A stretch of DNA of 64,000 bases from an uncultured Elusimicrobia bacterium (GCA_903917735.1 CAIXBR010000046.1:62001-126000), one strand, 5' to 3'; positions 22,201 to 37,200 are shown, counted from the stretch's first letter. The notes: generated from the sequence alone by a model not told the origin. A program made the numbers and translations.

Positions 22201-25200
22201 AGCCCGACAGTCTTCGTGTCGCTGCCGCTTAACGGGGCCAGGTACAACACGCTGCCGTCCGTTACCGGCACGGCCGCGGACACCTGGAACGTAAACTTCC
22301 CCCTGGTGCGCGTCTACGATATACAGCTAAATAAATACTGGATGGATGGCACCGGCATGTGTGGCAACGCCTCACTGCCAGGCTGGGTCAGAGACATAGA
22401 TGGTTGTCCATCCTTCCCGGAGATCTGGAATACAGCCCTGTCTTCCTCGTCAATAGGCGGCAGCTTCAACTGGAGCTACAATGCGGCTTCCCTGCCCTTA
22501 ATGGAGCGCGACAACGGACTGCGGCTGGACGCTAAAGCCATGGACGCGGCCGGCAACTACTCGATAGCTTCTTCTACGTTCAGTTTCGACAGCGTGGCGC
22601 CGGATTCGCTTACGCTGTATCCGCCCGTGGATGGGACACTTTACTCCTCCATGACGGCCATCTCCGGCGCTTCTTCTGACAATACCTCCGCTATTAACGC
22701 GGTATACATAAAGATATGGTATCTGAGCGGCTCGACCACCTATTACTGGCAGACCGATACCCCGCATTGGGCCACTTCGGAGAACTGGGTTTCAATCGCC
22801 GACGGACCGCACTCAAGCGGTCCTGGCGGCTGGGACTACTCTAACCCAGCTTTTTACACATCCGGCTCCAACTTCGCCTGGAAGGATTCCACCCACGACC
22901 ATGGCAACGGCAAAATCTTCTACATAGTAACAAAGGCCGTCGATACTACTACCAACTGGCAGGTAGTGCTGGCTACCAGGACTTTCCAGTTCGACAATGT
23001 GCCGGCTATCTCCGCGCCGTACCAGCCCGGAGTGGACACCGCGTACAATAATATTTCGACTATCTACGGTACCGCCACCGACGCCGTTGTCCCCAAGGTG
23101 AGCGGCGTGAAAATTTCTATCCTGGGCCAGGACGAGACCGTGGGCCCCAGGTACTTCGACGGCTCGACTTTCACGGCCACGGCCGAAACCTGGCTGACGG
23201 TGCCGGCGGCCAGTGTTTATCTGTCCTCCTGGACTTTCTCTCCCAGCGGCTCGCTGAGTTTCACCAACAGGCATCACTATATAGTGAAATCTTCGGCTAC
23301 CGACTCCATAGGCAACGTGCAGACCATAGTCGGGCAGTCCAGGTTCCTGTTCGACACTACGGAGCCGCAGTCCTCGGTGCAGCAGCCGCCCAACTCGGTG
23401 GTTAATGAGGACAGCCTCAAACTGTCCGGTAACTTCTCGGACAGCGGCTTTACCTCCGGCATAGACGGCACCGGTTCCGGAGTCTATCCCACCCCGCCCT
23501 GGCACGCCGGCAAGGTCGAAGTGGCGGTTTTCAGGGACGCGGACCCGGCGCTCAGCGCGGACGGGCCTATAATCTACGGCGCATGGGACAGCTCCGGCTA
23601 TTTCTGGAACGGCTCCACCTGGACCCCCTCGGCGGACGGCGCCGTCTGGGTGCCGGCGCAGTTGGACGAGTACGGTAACTGGCAGTATTCGGGCCTCACC
23701 TGCGACAACGACACCGAGCGCGCCGCCTATACCTGCTGGGTGCGCGGTGTTCCGTACGCCGCCTGGGTGCGCGCCACCGACAACGCCGGCAACGTCCAGG
23801 GAACGCTGAGCACTATAACCCAGGGCCCCAAGTTCTATATCGCGGCTCCGGCCAATAGCTTCCTGATAACCGCGGCGGACCCGATGACGGCGGGGTCCGA
23901 TATCAGCATTACCGTAGAGGCGAAAGACCTTTTTAACGGCGCCGGCAACAGGGCCACGGCCTACACCGGCACCGTCAATTTCTACATGGACGGCAACCCC
24001 GGCGGCCCCGAAGTGATGGATAACGATGACGTCCCGGGCAATGACAATTATCACGGCCTGCCGCAGCAATATACCTTCAAATCCAGCGACCGCGGCATAA
24101 AGGTCTTCCACATAATCCCGCGCAAGGCGGGGGCGCGCATACTGCGCGCCGAGGACAATGATAAGCCGTCCATATTCGGCGTGGATAACGTGACGGTAAA
24201 GCCGACGGTTCCCTCCCAGGTGCAGGTCATAGCCGATTATGGCCTCGACGGAGAGATGCCGGCTCCGGGCCGCATGAACAGCCCAGCGGAGAGCGGAGTG
24301 GAAGGCAGCACCGGTACGCCGCGCACAAAAACAGCCGGCATCAGCATCCCGTTCCTGCTGCAGGTCACGGACATGTACTGGAACCTGGTCTCCTCGGCGG
24401 CCACGGTCTATGTGACCGACACCGATACCAACAGCTATGTGGCCTCGCCGGACAGCTATGTCACTTTCGTGGGGTCCGTCACCGTTTCCCGCACTTTCGT
24501 TTCCGCCAACTCGGCCGGCTGGAACGTTTCCGCCTCGGGGTATGGTACTTACCCCAACTCCAGGAACCCGTCCACCAGCGTGCCTGTTACGGCGGGAAGC
24601 GCGGACCGCATGCTGGTGATGCTGCCCGGCGAGACCCGCGTGCAGGGCAAATACACGGCGTCGCCGTATGGCAAGACCGGCACGCCCTCGGATTGGCTGG
24701 CCGGCTCCACTGCCGCCGTGGTGGTATACGGCGTGGATTCATACTATAACACCGCCCCCGCGGCCAGTTTCCAGGTACTGTCGTCCATAGCCACCGACCC
24801 TTACGATGTCACGCCGGCCGCCCAGAACCTGGTTTCCGGAGCTACAACGTTCGTCTTCGTTCCTATAGTGGCCGGCACGCAGACCATAAAGGCCGAGAGC
24901 TCCGCGCTGGGTTCAGCCACCTCCACCTACTTCACCCCCACGCCGGTAAAGGTGTGGTGGAACAAGCCCTCCACGCTGCACCTGATAGCTGCGGGCCAGA
25001 AACTGGTGCCCGGGCTGCCGCTGTACACCCACAACCCCTCCGGCGGCGGCAGAACCGGCACGCCAACGCCGCTAATGGCCGGTGTCACCACGCAGCTGAC
25101 GGTATATCTGACCGACGACTATTATAACGTGGTAGGCGGCACCACGCCGTTCCTGGCGGTCTCGTCCAATATGCCGCAGGTGCAGATAGATTTCCCAAAT

Positions 25201-28200
25201 GACCCCTATATACAGCTGCGGCATCTGGAGAACAACCCTTACCAGAAAAGCCTTAGCGCGGGCGGCTCTGTAGATTTCAGCGTGATTCCCGTCACCCGCA
25301 ACCAAGCCTCCGGCCTGTCCGTGCAGGTAACCGACACCGGGCTGGCCTATCCCGGCAATCATTACAGCACCGACACGGTAGGAGGCATAATAGTTAACCC
25401 CGCCGCCGCCTCCAGCATACTACTGGTGGCGCCCGGCGAGACGGCGACGGAAGGCATTGCCGGCGGCAAGACCGGAGTCCCCTCGCCGCTGACCGCCGGC
25501 ACCCTCTATACCATATACGCGCGCTCGGTGGATGTTTTCGGCAACCTTACCACCGACAATCGCATGGTGCGTCTGTATTCTAATGACATTTACGCCGTGC
25601 ATCCTCCCGAGCAGTCCATGGCCGGAGGCATAGCCACCATGGCCGGCTTCATCCCCAGCGCCGCCACCTCAAACCTGGTCATAGACGCGGTGGATTACGA
25701 CAGCAAGATCCCCAAGCTCTCCACCGGCACCGACTCCGGCATAACCGTGGTCCCCGGCGCCGCGTCCAGCCTTATCGTGCTGTTGCCCACGCAATACCTG
25801 GTCCCCGGCAAGGTGGTGGCGCCTTACGGTGTAGACGGCAGCATCTCCACGCAGACGGCCGGCGTGTTCTTTGACGCCAATATCTACGCGACGGACTCGC
25901 GCTACAACGTGGTCGCCACCGTGAACAGGAACAACATGCAGATCACCTCGGACGACACTTTCTCCAGTCCGCCTTTCCTCACGGGTTATCCCAGTTCCTT
26001 CAATATGACCGGCGGCAGCGCTACCGTTACCGGCCTCTACATGAGGACCGCCGGGGTAAGGACCATAACCGCCACCGACCAGAGCGGCGCAACCCCCTCG
26101 CTGGGCGCCACTATCAGCGGCGGCCTGATGCTTACCCCCAGGAATCCCACCAACCTGCGCACCATGGTGCCGGGTGAGAGCCGGGTTTCCGGTTCCACCG
26201 GCAACGGCCGCACCGGCAACCCGGGCGGGCAGAAGGCCGGTACGCCGTTCACCGTGGTGGTGGACATAGTCGACGGGTTCTGGAACCTGACCCCCGGCGC
26301 CAGCCAGCAGATACGCCTGCTTTCGGACGACCCCTTCTCCACCGTCAGCCCGTCCTCGCAGGTGATAGTCGGCTCCGCCACTTTCACAGTGACGCCTTAC
26401 CGGGCCGGCAGCACCTATGTGAGGGCGGAGCTGGTTAATTCGCTGTCTCTGCCCACTCTTTACACTGATACCGCCACGGTGGTAAGTGTAGCTCACGGTG
26501 ATCCCAGCCGCCTGCTGCTGCTCATTCCGGGCGAATCCTTCAGCCAGGGCTCTTCTACCGGGAAGATAGGCTCGGCCCTGGACCAGACGGCCGGCAAGGA
26601 TTTCCCGGTGCAGGTGGGCGTGGTGGACTCCTACTTCAACCTCTGCCCCGGCCAAACGTACGACGTGCGTGTGAAGACGCCGGCAGATCTCTTCGCGCCG
26701 GCGGTAAGCACTGCGGCTATAAATCCGGCGTACGGCTATACCGACCTCGGCAAGATCCAGGTCGATCTGCACCTGGCGGCCACGCAGTACCTTTCCGTTA
26801 CCGCCGCCGGGTCCGGACTGTCGGACGACCCGCAGTCCTCCACTTTCACCGTGAGCGCCGCCAAGCCTACCGGCCTGCAGCTGGTGATACCCGGCGAGAC
26901 CGCGGTGCCGGGGTCCGGAAATTACCCTGTGGGCGGCAAGATCGTCGGGGCCTCCACGCAGACGGCTGGAGCGCCCTTCAGCGTAACGGTGAACCTGGTG
27001 GACCAGTATATGAACGTCTACAAGGGTCTGCAGGCCGGCCCGACGGTCTATGTCTGGACTTCCGACCCTTACGACGTGGACCCGGCCAGCATTCCCCTGA
27101 GCGGCGGTTCGCGGTTGTTCTCCATTACCCCGGTTACAAAGAACAGCGCAGCCGCTATAAAGGTTTTCCTGGATAACTCCTCGCTCGCCAACTCCGTCTG
27201 TTCCGCCAACGTGGTGACGGGCGGCTTATGTCTTAACAGCGACACGGCCGCCAAGTCTACCTTCAAGGTATACGCCTCCACCGCCGTCAGGCTCGAGGTG
27301 GTGCTGCCGGGGCAGACCCTTGTGGAAGGCAAGTGCAATGTAAGCGGGATCTGCCGCGATGCCGGCGCCTGGCCCGGCAGGAGTGGGCCGCCTGCGGCCT
27401 ACACTATAGAATCTGGCGCTCTTTCCGCCAGTGTTTATCTTACGGACCAGTTCTATAACAGGGCCACGGACGCTACCGGGGCGCTGGAGGATACCAACCC
27501 GATAGCCGTTATGCCGAAGGTCGCCGTTTCAGCGCCCGGGGACTGGCAGATATCCGCCACGGACCCGCAGCTGCTTACGGACGGCAGCGCGATATTCTCA
27601 CTGAAATCGCAAGTCGCTTTCAGCACCTATACCCTGCTGGCGGCCACCACCTCCGCGTCAGCGGCCAATTACGCCGTGGGGATAGCCACCCTGGCGGTGA
27701 ACCCCGGCCTGCCCACGCATATGGTATACGTGCTGCCGTCCACCACGGTATTCGCCGGTACCGCGTTCTCGGCTACGCTGTATGTCAAAGACCAGTACCA
27801 GAACATCTGTTCTACCGGCAACAACGTCTATTTGGGCACCGCCACCTTCGTGGTCACCGACCAGGTCAACCCCAACCAGCTGCCCATCCTGTCCTCTCCC
27901 ACGGTTTCGTTCGGGATCTCGGATATGGGCGTTAAGAGCCTTCCCAACTGGTTCACGCTGAAAAAGGCCGGGCCGGACTATATCGGCGCGTACGATACCG
28001 TGGACGAGTCCATTGCGGTCAGCCCGTTGCTGCAGGTAAGCGTGACTCCGGGCGCGCCCAATATTTATGCCGTTTCTCCCAACGCGGACGTTGAGGTGCC
28101 CGCGGGCTCGATGCTTACCCCCGGGCGCCAGCTGGTTACCGCCCAGCTCGCCGACGCCTATGACAACAACATCTCCTCGCCCGGGGTTATCGCATACATG

Positions 28201-31200
28201 AGTTTGGCCTCGGTATACGGTTCCACCGGCTCCCTGCAGTATCAGAGCGGTTCCGCCTGGCTCGACCTCGGGACCTCAACCGTCAGTTATACCGACGCGA
28301 AAGGCCAGATAGGCATTTCCACGCAGATAGCCTACAAGGTTTCCAGCAAAGCCGGCGACTGGGTCCGCGTGTGGATAGGTACTACCGCCATAAATCCCGC
28401 GTCCTACGCCACCTACGCCGCCGCCCGGCAGAATGTCAGCGGCCAGCTTACTACTACAGGAGGCGATCCTTCGAAGCTGCTATTAATTTCAACTCCGGCC
28501 ATTTCGGCCATAGTAGGCCTGGACAAGAACGATGTCTTCGGGTCCGGGGCGCGCTATACCATTCAGCGCCGTGACGATTTCGACAACCTGACCAAACAGG
28601 GCCAGTCCATCGTTTACCTTAGCATCCCCCCGGCCCAGGAAGACATACACAGGGCCCTGGGCATGGGGGATATCGGCGTCCCCGGGGGGACATACGGTTT
28701 CCGCGCGTTGGCGGATGTAATGTTCACGAACTCTATCAGCATACCGCCTAACCAGACGCAGGCCTCCTTTATTTACCGTGACAAGACATCCTCGTATGCC
28801 GGAGTGTCTCCGGAAACAAACACGTACAAGGGCGGCCGGCCCGGCTATTGGACGATACTGGTAAATTCCGGTTCCATGCAGCCGGCCACGCACCAGCTGC
28901 GCATGGACCCGATAGCCATAACCCAGGTCACTTTCGGCAACCCGCAGCGGGAGCTGATAGCCGGAAATATAACCGACATCCTCGGCGACGATCAACCTTT
29001 TGAGGCCGATCTGTGCGATAAATTCAACAACCCGGCGATAGCCACTGCTGATGTGCACGTGCTGTTGTCCACTTATACCCCCGGCGGCCGCCAGGACTCC
29101 CTTATTAATAACGCTTTTTCCTTCTCCGGCTCAAGCGCGATGTCCGCAGCCTTCCCGCCTGTTTTTCAGTCTACAACCTCTTACGTGACAATACCGCTGA
29201 ATTCCTACTTCGCAACTTTCTATTATCTGGACACTACGGCCTCCAGCGTATATCCCTCTTCGGCCGCGTGGCTAAGGCCGGTGATCCAGCTTTCTGTTCC
29301 TGAGAACACAAGCTTGACCTCGTCTACGCAGTCCATTACGGTCCAGCCCGACGCCACCTACAGGATAAACGTCAGCTCCGGCGCGGGGCAAGTCCTGACC
29401 GCCGGCGTGCCCTCGCATATGTTCATGCTCTCGATAGAGGACAAGTTCGGCAACCCTACCCCCATCGCTTCCGGCCAGGAGGACTCGGGCTTGGGGTCGG
29501 GCAGAAGTTTTGTGCTAAACTCCGACTCCCTGGGCAGCGTGACCTTTGCTGCCCCGGAGCCGGTAAATTTCACGGCCCAGCCCGGCTCGGTCAAGATGGC
29601 GCTTGGCCAGGGTTCCACCGGGTTTTACATGATAGATACGCTGATGTCGGCACCCACGCACCAGCTTACGGTCAATGCCGCCTTGTCAGGCTCAGGCTGG
29701 CTGCCGGCAGTCTTTCCGTATGCGGTCATCCCGGCCGGGCCCGATCACCTGGGGTTCATTACGCAGCAGCACCGCCTGGTGGCCGGCACGACCGTGCAGT
29801 ATATTGACTATTCCGCGAACCTGACCACGGCCACCATTATTACGGTGGCGCTGAAGGACAGGTTCGAGAACACCACTTCCACCACCGCGGCCATCAGCGT
29901 GAGTTTCTCGGCCGCGCGCAATACTGCTTACGGCGGCATTGACCCCTTGCAGGAGGTCACGTCCTCCAATCCCCAGTGGAAGCTGCTCAAGACCAATCCG
30001 GTGTCCATCCCTATATTCGCGAACCATTCCTATGCCAATTTTTACGTCTGGGATACCATTGTGGGCACTTCCACTATAACGGCCGCCACTCTTCCCGGTG
30101 ATAACCCAATTATACTGCCCACTATTTCGCAGGACCAGTACATAACGCCCAGCACGGCCGCGTATTTCACGCTGCACCACGGCTATGTCCTCACCAAGCC
30201 GCTGGGCGTAAGCACGCCCGGCATGGTGACCCTGCGCGTGAGGGACAGGTTCGGCAATATCGCCACTGGAGACAGCGGGAACGGCAATTATTACCTCGGC
30301 AAGATAAAGATGGCCACCAATACCAAGGGGTCGGCGAGCCTGTACGACTGGCTTATCACCCCCCCGGCGACCTACTATTCTTTCGTCAAGTCCGACGCCG
30401 GCGAGCGCCAGCTGATGCTGCAGGATACCATGGTGGAGACGCTGAAGGTCACCGTGACCGACTACGCCGACGCCACTCTTTACGGGAACACCGGGGACAC
30501 GGCCCGCACCCTGCCGGTACACTCTAATGCCGACGTGGTGCTCTCGGGCCTTGTGATCACCCCTACCGATCTGGCGCCCGAGGACCCGCTGCCGACCTCC
30601 AAGACTTCCATCGGCCTCACTAAACGCGCCATCTATCAGGGCGACGGCGCCATAGACGGCGTCCCCGCCCCGGTGCCCATGCTGCGTCTTACCATGCAGA
30701 CTTCCCCCACGGGTGCGCCGGCGGCCTATCTTAAGTCGGTGCAGGTCAAGAGTTCCGGCACTCTCTCTTACAGTGACATAATCCAAATCGGCATGTACGC
30801 CGATAACCCGGTGAACGGACAGCTGGGCGCTTTCGACGGCGAGACCGTGCTGGGCGGCAATCCTGTGGACATCTTTATGTCCAGCGGCGTATATGACACC
30901 GGCCTTGGGACCTGGCTCTTCGATAACCTGAATACCAAGGTCTCGACCGCGGCTATAGTTTCCAATACCCCGCGTAACTTCTTCTTCGCCGTGCGCGTCT
31001 CCACCGTGGCGGAAACCCCGCGCAGTTTCGCGCTGGTGATGGACAAGCCGGACTTCGTGGTTATGTACAACACCTCCGTGGGTGTGGCCGACAATAATTT
31101 CCCCATCTTTACCGCCACCTCGCCGGTGCGCAACCAGCCGGCCACGGTGAGGATACAGGGGACGGATATAGCGGCCTGGTGGCAGCCGACGGTGGGCACC

Positions 31201-34200
31201 ACCACGCTGTCGCTGGGCCAGTACGGTTACGTGGAACAAGGCCGGGACCGCGTCGGCTTCCTGAAGATACAAGTCTGGACGGATAATTTCCTGGGCACTA
31301 TAAAGTCATTTAAGGTGCTGAAGACCGGCACCGGCGCCGGCTCCGACCTTAAGAGCGTGCGGCTGTTCATGGACGCCTCGGGCGGGGACCCGGCGATGGG
31401 CGACTGCGCCGTCTCCAGCACCACCTGCGCCTTTGAGCCCAGCATAGACAAAGAGGTCTCGGACCCCTCGAACCCGCCCACATTCGACCCCAACGACCCG
31501 GGAACCTTCGTGCTGCCGCTCTATAACCCGGCGCTGGACGGCGCGGTGTCTATAAGCACCCGCACCTATTTCGTGGTTTATGAGTTCGCGCCGGACGCTA
31601 TTTCCAACGTGACGCACGGGGCGCGCCTGGAGAACTCCGGCGTCGCGCTTATCGACGGAGCGGTGGGAGCTTTCTCGCCGATAAATTCGTCCACGGTGCC
31701 GCTGTTCGCCACCTCCGACATAGTGTATCTTACCGACGTGAATAGTTCTATCGGCGGCTTCTCCAAGCCCTCCTTCGTCACGCAGAACGACGTAAATAAG
31801 GCCGTAGCCCGCCTTACCCTGCAGATAAACGGTTCGCAGGGTTCCGCCGTCTGGAAAGGCCTTAAGCTGGACCGCTGGATAACCGGCGCCGAGAACGGCG
31901 ACACCCCCGCCTGGAACAAGGTCACCGACGTGAAGAAGATAAGCGTCTGGCACGAAACCACCGGCGACGGCATGCTGGAGACCACTACCACGGTAAAGGA
32001 CACCGAGGTCCTGCTCTTGGGATCCAAGAACCGCACCTTCCCATACGATACTATCAGAACCCCGCTGCTCTCCACCGATACCGTGATACACGTGGGGGAT
32101 ATCCAGCTCTTCTTCCCGAGCGACAGCCCTTTCACGGTGCAGGCGCCGGGCCGGCTGATAATGAACGACGGCCAGGAAGACCCATCGCTGAAGGAGGTGG
32201 TCTACTACAAGACCGTGGACGTGCTGAATAATAATTTCGTCGGGCTTACGCGCGGCGCGGAGGGGACGTCCAAGACGGTTTGGTCCAGCGGCACGGTAGT
32301 CTCCGGCCAGGCCGTGCTGCCGCTGATGGGAGAGGGGTCCAACCTGGACGGCCAGGTACTGTATACCACAGCCAAGGACTATTACGTCACCTACGACATA
32401 GACCCGCTGGCCAATGTGTCCAATTTCTCGTATTTAGGCCTGGCCATACGGTCCACGGATTATTTCTATCTCGACGCGCCGAAGATCCTAAGTTCCTTTA
32501 ACGTGGGGGTCACCGGTCAGGGCAAGTCGGTCTCCCTTGTCGGCAAGGTCAAGGAATACGCCGACCAGGTCGTGATAAAGGCCAGCGATACCTATACGGG
32601 AGAGACGCTGCAGCAGAAGGCCGTGAACCAGCCGATACTTTCGTTAACCATTAAGACCGACGTCGCCGACGCGCTGCTCCGCTGGATGATGGTTTATGCC
32701 ACCGGCACGGTGATACAGGAAGGCTCCGCCATAAACGACGTAGCCGCCGTAAAACTCTGGTATGACCTGGACAATAACGGCTTCCTCGGGGCCAGCGACG
32801 TGCTGGTAGGTTCCGGCACTTTTGGAAATACCATCTACGGCCCGCTGGTTTCCAGGATAAGCTTCACGGGCGACCGGAGGATAGTCACCGAGGATAAGGC
32901 GGGCAGCGACGGGATATCCCAGCGCTATTTCATCACTTACGACATCAGGAATTCGGCCCTTCCGAACGACTCCCTGGGCAACCCGCGCTATCTTGGCGCG
33001 TATATCAAGGCGGAGTCCTTTCTCCAGAACAGCCCCGCGACGGACGACGCGGCAAAGAACTCCATTTCGCTGCCGAACTTTTTCTCGCCCACCCTCTCCA
33101 ACCTGCCTTTCACCTCCCAGGTGAGGGAGGTTGTCGCTTCGCCCAGTACCGTTACGGTGGTTGCGGAGCCCATCTTCTCGCCGAGCGGCACGGGCTCAAT
33201 GCCGTCGCTGCGCCTTGCCCAGGATATAACCAGCCCCGGGCCCATAGACGCCGCCTGGCTGGTGGTCTCCACCGCGGGCGCTCCCTCATCCGGCTATGCC
33301 ATGGCCGACAACGAGATAATATATTACGGCGGCACCCTGGGCGGGGCGCTGACCACGGTGACCAGGGGCGCGTTCAGCTCGCCCATAGTCAATCACAGTT
33401 CAGGCACAGTCATAGGCGGAATGGTGCAGCAGGGCTGGACCAACTATCCGTTCATGAAGATGACGCTGACCAGCCCCGGCTACGGCGTGCGCTGGCAGGG
33501 GATAAAACTGGTGCGCAAGCAGCCCTCCAGCCTGAACGGTTACGATTCCGACGTGGCCGGCATAAAGATCTGGAAGGACAACGGCAACGGCATTTTCGAC
33601 CGCGACGCGGCCAGCGGCCTGGACACTTCGGACACCATTATCGGCACGGGCCTGTTCGGGGCCGGCACCGACGCCGTAGGCAAGGCCACCATCAACGTGG
33701 CGGACCCGGCGCTTAAGAACCAGAGCTATGTAGTCATAAGCGCCACCCCGACGGTGATCTTCATCTCGATGGATATAGACAAGGCCTCTAATTTCTCGAA
33801 CGCCCTGCTCACCCTGCCCAACGACGTGCTGGGAGTGGACGTGCCTTACGAGACCAACTTTATTTTCGGCCCGGAGAACTCCGGACATAACGCCTATTTC
33901 CCGACCCCGGCCCTGGGGCAGGTGAGCGTGGTAATGCCCACGCTCAATAACATTACCATGACCCCGGAGGACATCTCGCCGGCCAACGTGACCCAGAACG
34001 ACCACAACGTCGGCCTGCTGGCGATGAGGATGGTCACCGACAAGACCTCGGCGCGCGTCCAGGCCATACGCTTTAGCCGCCGCGGCACCGCCAACGACTC
34101 GGACATAGACCTGATAAAGGTCTGGCAGGATTCCAACGATAACTGCATACTGGATTCCGTGGATACGGCCAGCAACACCGCCGGGGACTACCCGAACCTG

Positions 34201-37200
34201 ATGAGCTACGGCAACGAGTCCTTCTCCTCCAGCACGGTGAACCTGGTGCTGAAGAAAGAGATAATCGTCACCACAACGCCGGCCTGCTCCTTTATCAGCT
34301 ATGACGTGTCCCAGTTCGCCCTGGTGGGGTCCAGCGCGGCTGTGGTGGTGCTTTCCTCCTCCAGCTTCACTATAGGCATCCCCAATACCATTACGCTGTC
34401 CACCTGGCCTATAGCCACCATGCCCATGATAGTCAAGGAAATCCCGTCCAACGTGGTGCTGGGAGCGAACGACATAGCGTCGGACCTGGTGCTGCAGGGC
34501 GGAGTGGGCCAGGCCGAGGTCAAGGTCCCGATGGCCCGGTTCAACCTTACTACCGAGGCCGGGAACGCCCGCTGGTCCGCCATAAAAGTGCAGCGCACCG
34601 GCGCCTCTTATAGCGACCTTAATTCGCCTTTCGGCAAGAATAACGACGTGAAGTTCGTGAGCATCTGCCAGGATTCCAACCAGAACGACATCCTGGACGT
34701 GAACGACCTGAACATTTCAGAGGCGAAGACCACGCTGTTGGCGTATGTCGCCTCTACCGGCACGGTGCCGTTCCAGCTGATAGTGAAATCCACGGTCGGC
34801 TTCCCGGATGCCGGGCGTATCTACGTGAGCGAGGCCGAGCTAATGAGCTATTCCGGCACCGGGATCACTACGGACGGCAAGCAGTACCTGACCATCACTT
34901 CCAGGGGGGAGAAGCTCGGCGATTTCTATACGCCTACGGTGAGCCATCCTCTCCTCGCCTCGGTGCGCAAGGTGGACGTTTTCGACCAGGAGAATCCGCT
35001 TAATACGCAGATACTGGTCAACCTGTCGCAAGTACAGACGCTCAGCTCGCTGCCGCAGACCTATTTCGCGGTGTATGACATCGGCGAAATGGCTGTAAAG
35101 GCCAACAAGGTCGGACTAATGATACGGGACAAGTCGTGGATAACGGTGAATGTCCCCCACGACATTTCCAGCGTGTTGTATATGGGCGTGACCAAGGCCA
35201 TGCCGAAAGGCGTTTACCAGGATATCTATCCTTTCAGCTCCAGCCTTGTGCCTATAAACTCCGTTACCCTCGGGGTAAAGGGCATTAATATCGCGCCCAA
35301 GTCGGCGGTAAAGAACAGCAGGAACATCCCCATAATGACCTTTAACCTGGCCACGCTGTCCGATCACGTGGCTATCGGGCAGATAAACTTTACCCAGACT
35401 GGCACTATAAGCAGTTCAACTCTAAAATACGGCGACGGCGACCTGGCCGGGGTCTCGGTCTGGAAGGACGACGGGGACGGCGCTTTCAGCCCGATAACGG
35501 ATACCAGGCTGGGCTACCTCGCCAATTCCTCCACCAGCTCCTTCAAGTCCGGGATCGCGATAAATCTGACGGACGGCAACCTGCCGTATCTTGTAGTTTC
35601 CAGCAAGACGGTAATACTGCATCTGGTAGCCGATATAAGTTCGAGCACGGACCAGTCCGGCGCGGATACTATGGGGCATTTTGCGGGGCTGTCGCTGGCG
35701 GCTTTCACGGACCTGCGCGGCTTCGCCGGGCTGCCGCTGGCCGCCGGGCAATACTATAACGACATGTATCCGATGTCCTCCAACCAGGTGCTGATCGCTC
35801 CGGCCATTATCCCGCTCACGCCGGTTTATAAGAGCTTTATGCTGGCTTCCAACGGCTATCCGGCCTACGTTCAGACCGACCACATCACCGGAGACATTGT
35901 TCTCGGCGCCGGGAACCTGCCGGTGGCCGACACCAGCAAGTGGATCTACAACTACACGGCCTCAGGCTGCAAGGCCAACGAACCGCTGGTGGACATAAAC
36001 GGCGACGGTATCCCCGACAATTTCGACTATTACGGCACCGGCAAGTGCAATAACATCAGCCTTAACAACACCGGCCTGCCGTCTTTCGATATCGACGGCG
36101 ACCATATACTGGATTTCGACGCCAATAACGACTACGTGCCGGATAAGATCGTGGACGACGGCACCGGCAAGGCGCTGTATTTCATCGGGGACAACGTGCA
36201 GAACCAGAAGCTGCAGCTGGCGGTGTCCGACCTCGGTGCGGTGCCGTCGGCCTGGTATTCCAAGACCACGGAGTTGCCGGCCATGTGGAACCCCCCCTCT
36301 ACGGGGACGATAACCGGCTACGAGCTCTCCCTGGGTGGCAGTTATTCCGACCCGACCAGCGTAAAGAACGCCTGGCAGACCGTAGGTAAAGTGCTGAGAG
36401 GCAAGATCACTAACGTGGCGCTGTCGCCCGGGCATTTCACGCGTCTGGAAAGCCGCATAGAAGTCAACACCTCCTCTTTCACGGTCGACTCCACGGAGGG
36501 GTTCGCTGCCGAAGGCGTGGTGTATGTGGGCAACGAGATAATCCTGGTGACAAAGGTGGACAACACCACCTTCGCGATAAACGAGCGCGGCGTACAGGGC
36601 TCTTTTAAGGGGCCGCACACGGCATGGGGCGAGACGGTGTCCGACCGCGGCTACGTGCTAAGCGTGCGCGGCGTAATGGCCGACGGGCACTATATCCCCA
36701 GCGAGAGCGGCACCCCGGTAATGATCTACCGCATAGACACCACCTACCCGACCGTGCCCGGCGCGCCAGAGCCGCAGGTGGCCAAAGGCGTAGCCTCGGG
36801 GCAGTCCTACACGCTGAAATGGACCGCGGCCACCGACCCGGAGTCGAACATCTCCGCGTATGAAGTGCAGGAGCGCGAGGGGGTCAGTCCCGTCTGGACA
36901 ACGATCGCGGCGATCCCGGGCTTTAAGACCGGCGGAGCCATAAATAATATTTACACGGTCGGCGACCCCGTCAACCCCGGCGAGACGCCGCGCCCGCTGG
37001 GCAAGTACTACACCTACCGCGTGCGCAGCTGGAATTTTGCCAGCCAGCATTCCGACTGGTCCACGGTCTCTACCCCGGCCGGCACGGCTATAGGCGAAGA
37101 GCTGATAAGCAAGGTTTCCAGCTATCCTAACCCTGTCGATCTGCGCAAGGGCGGCGTCGAAGGAAGGGTGGATCTTACTTATACCTTAAATGACAACGCC

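Noticed and set aside
5530-30530. CRISPR or DNA satellite array
   Set aside because: The repeats are coding, about 390 bases long and strongly diverged in DNA. They are protein domains, not short identical repeats with spacers.
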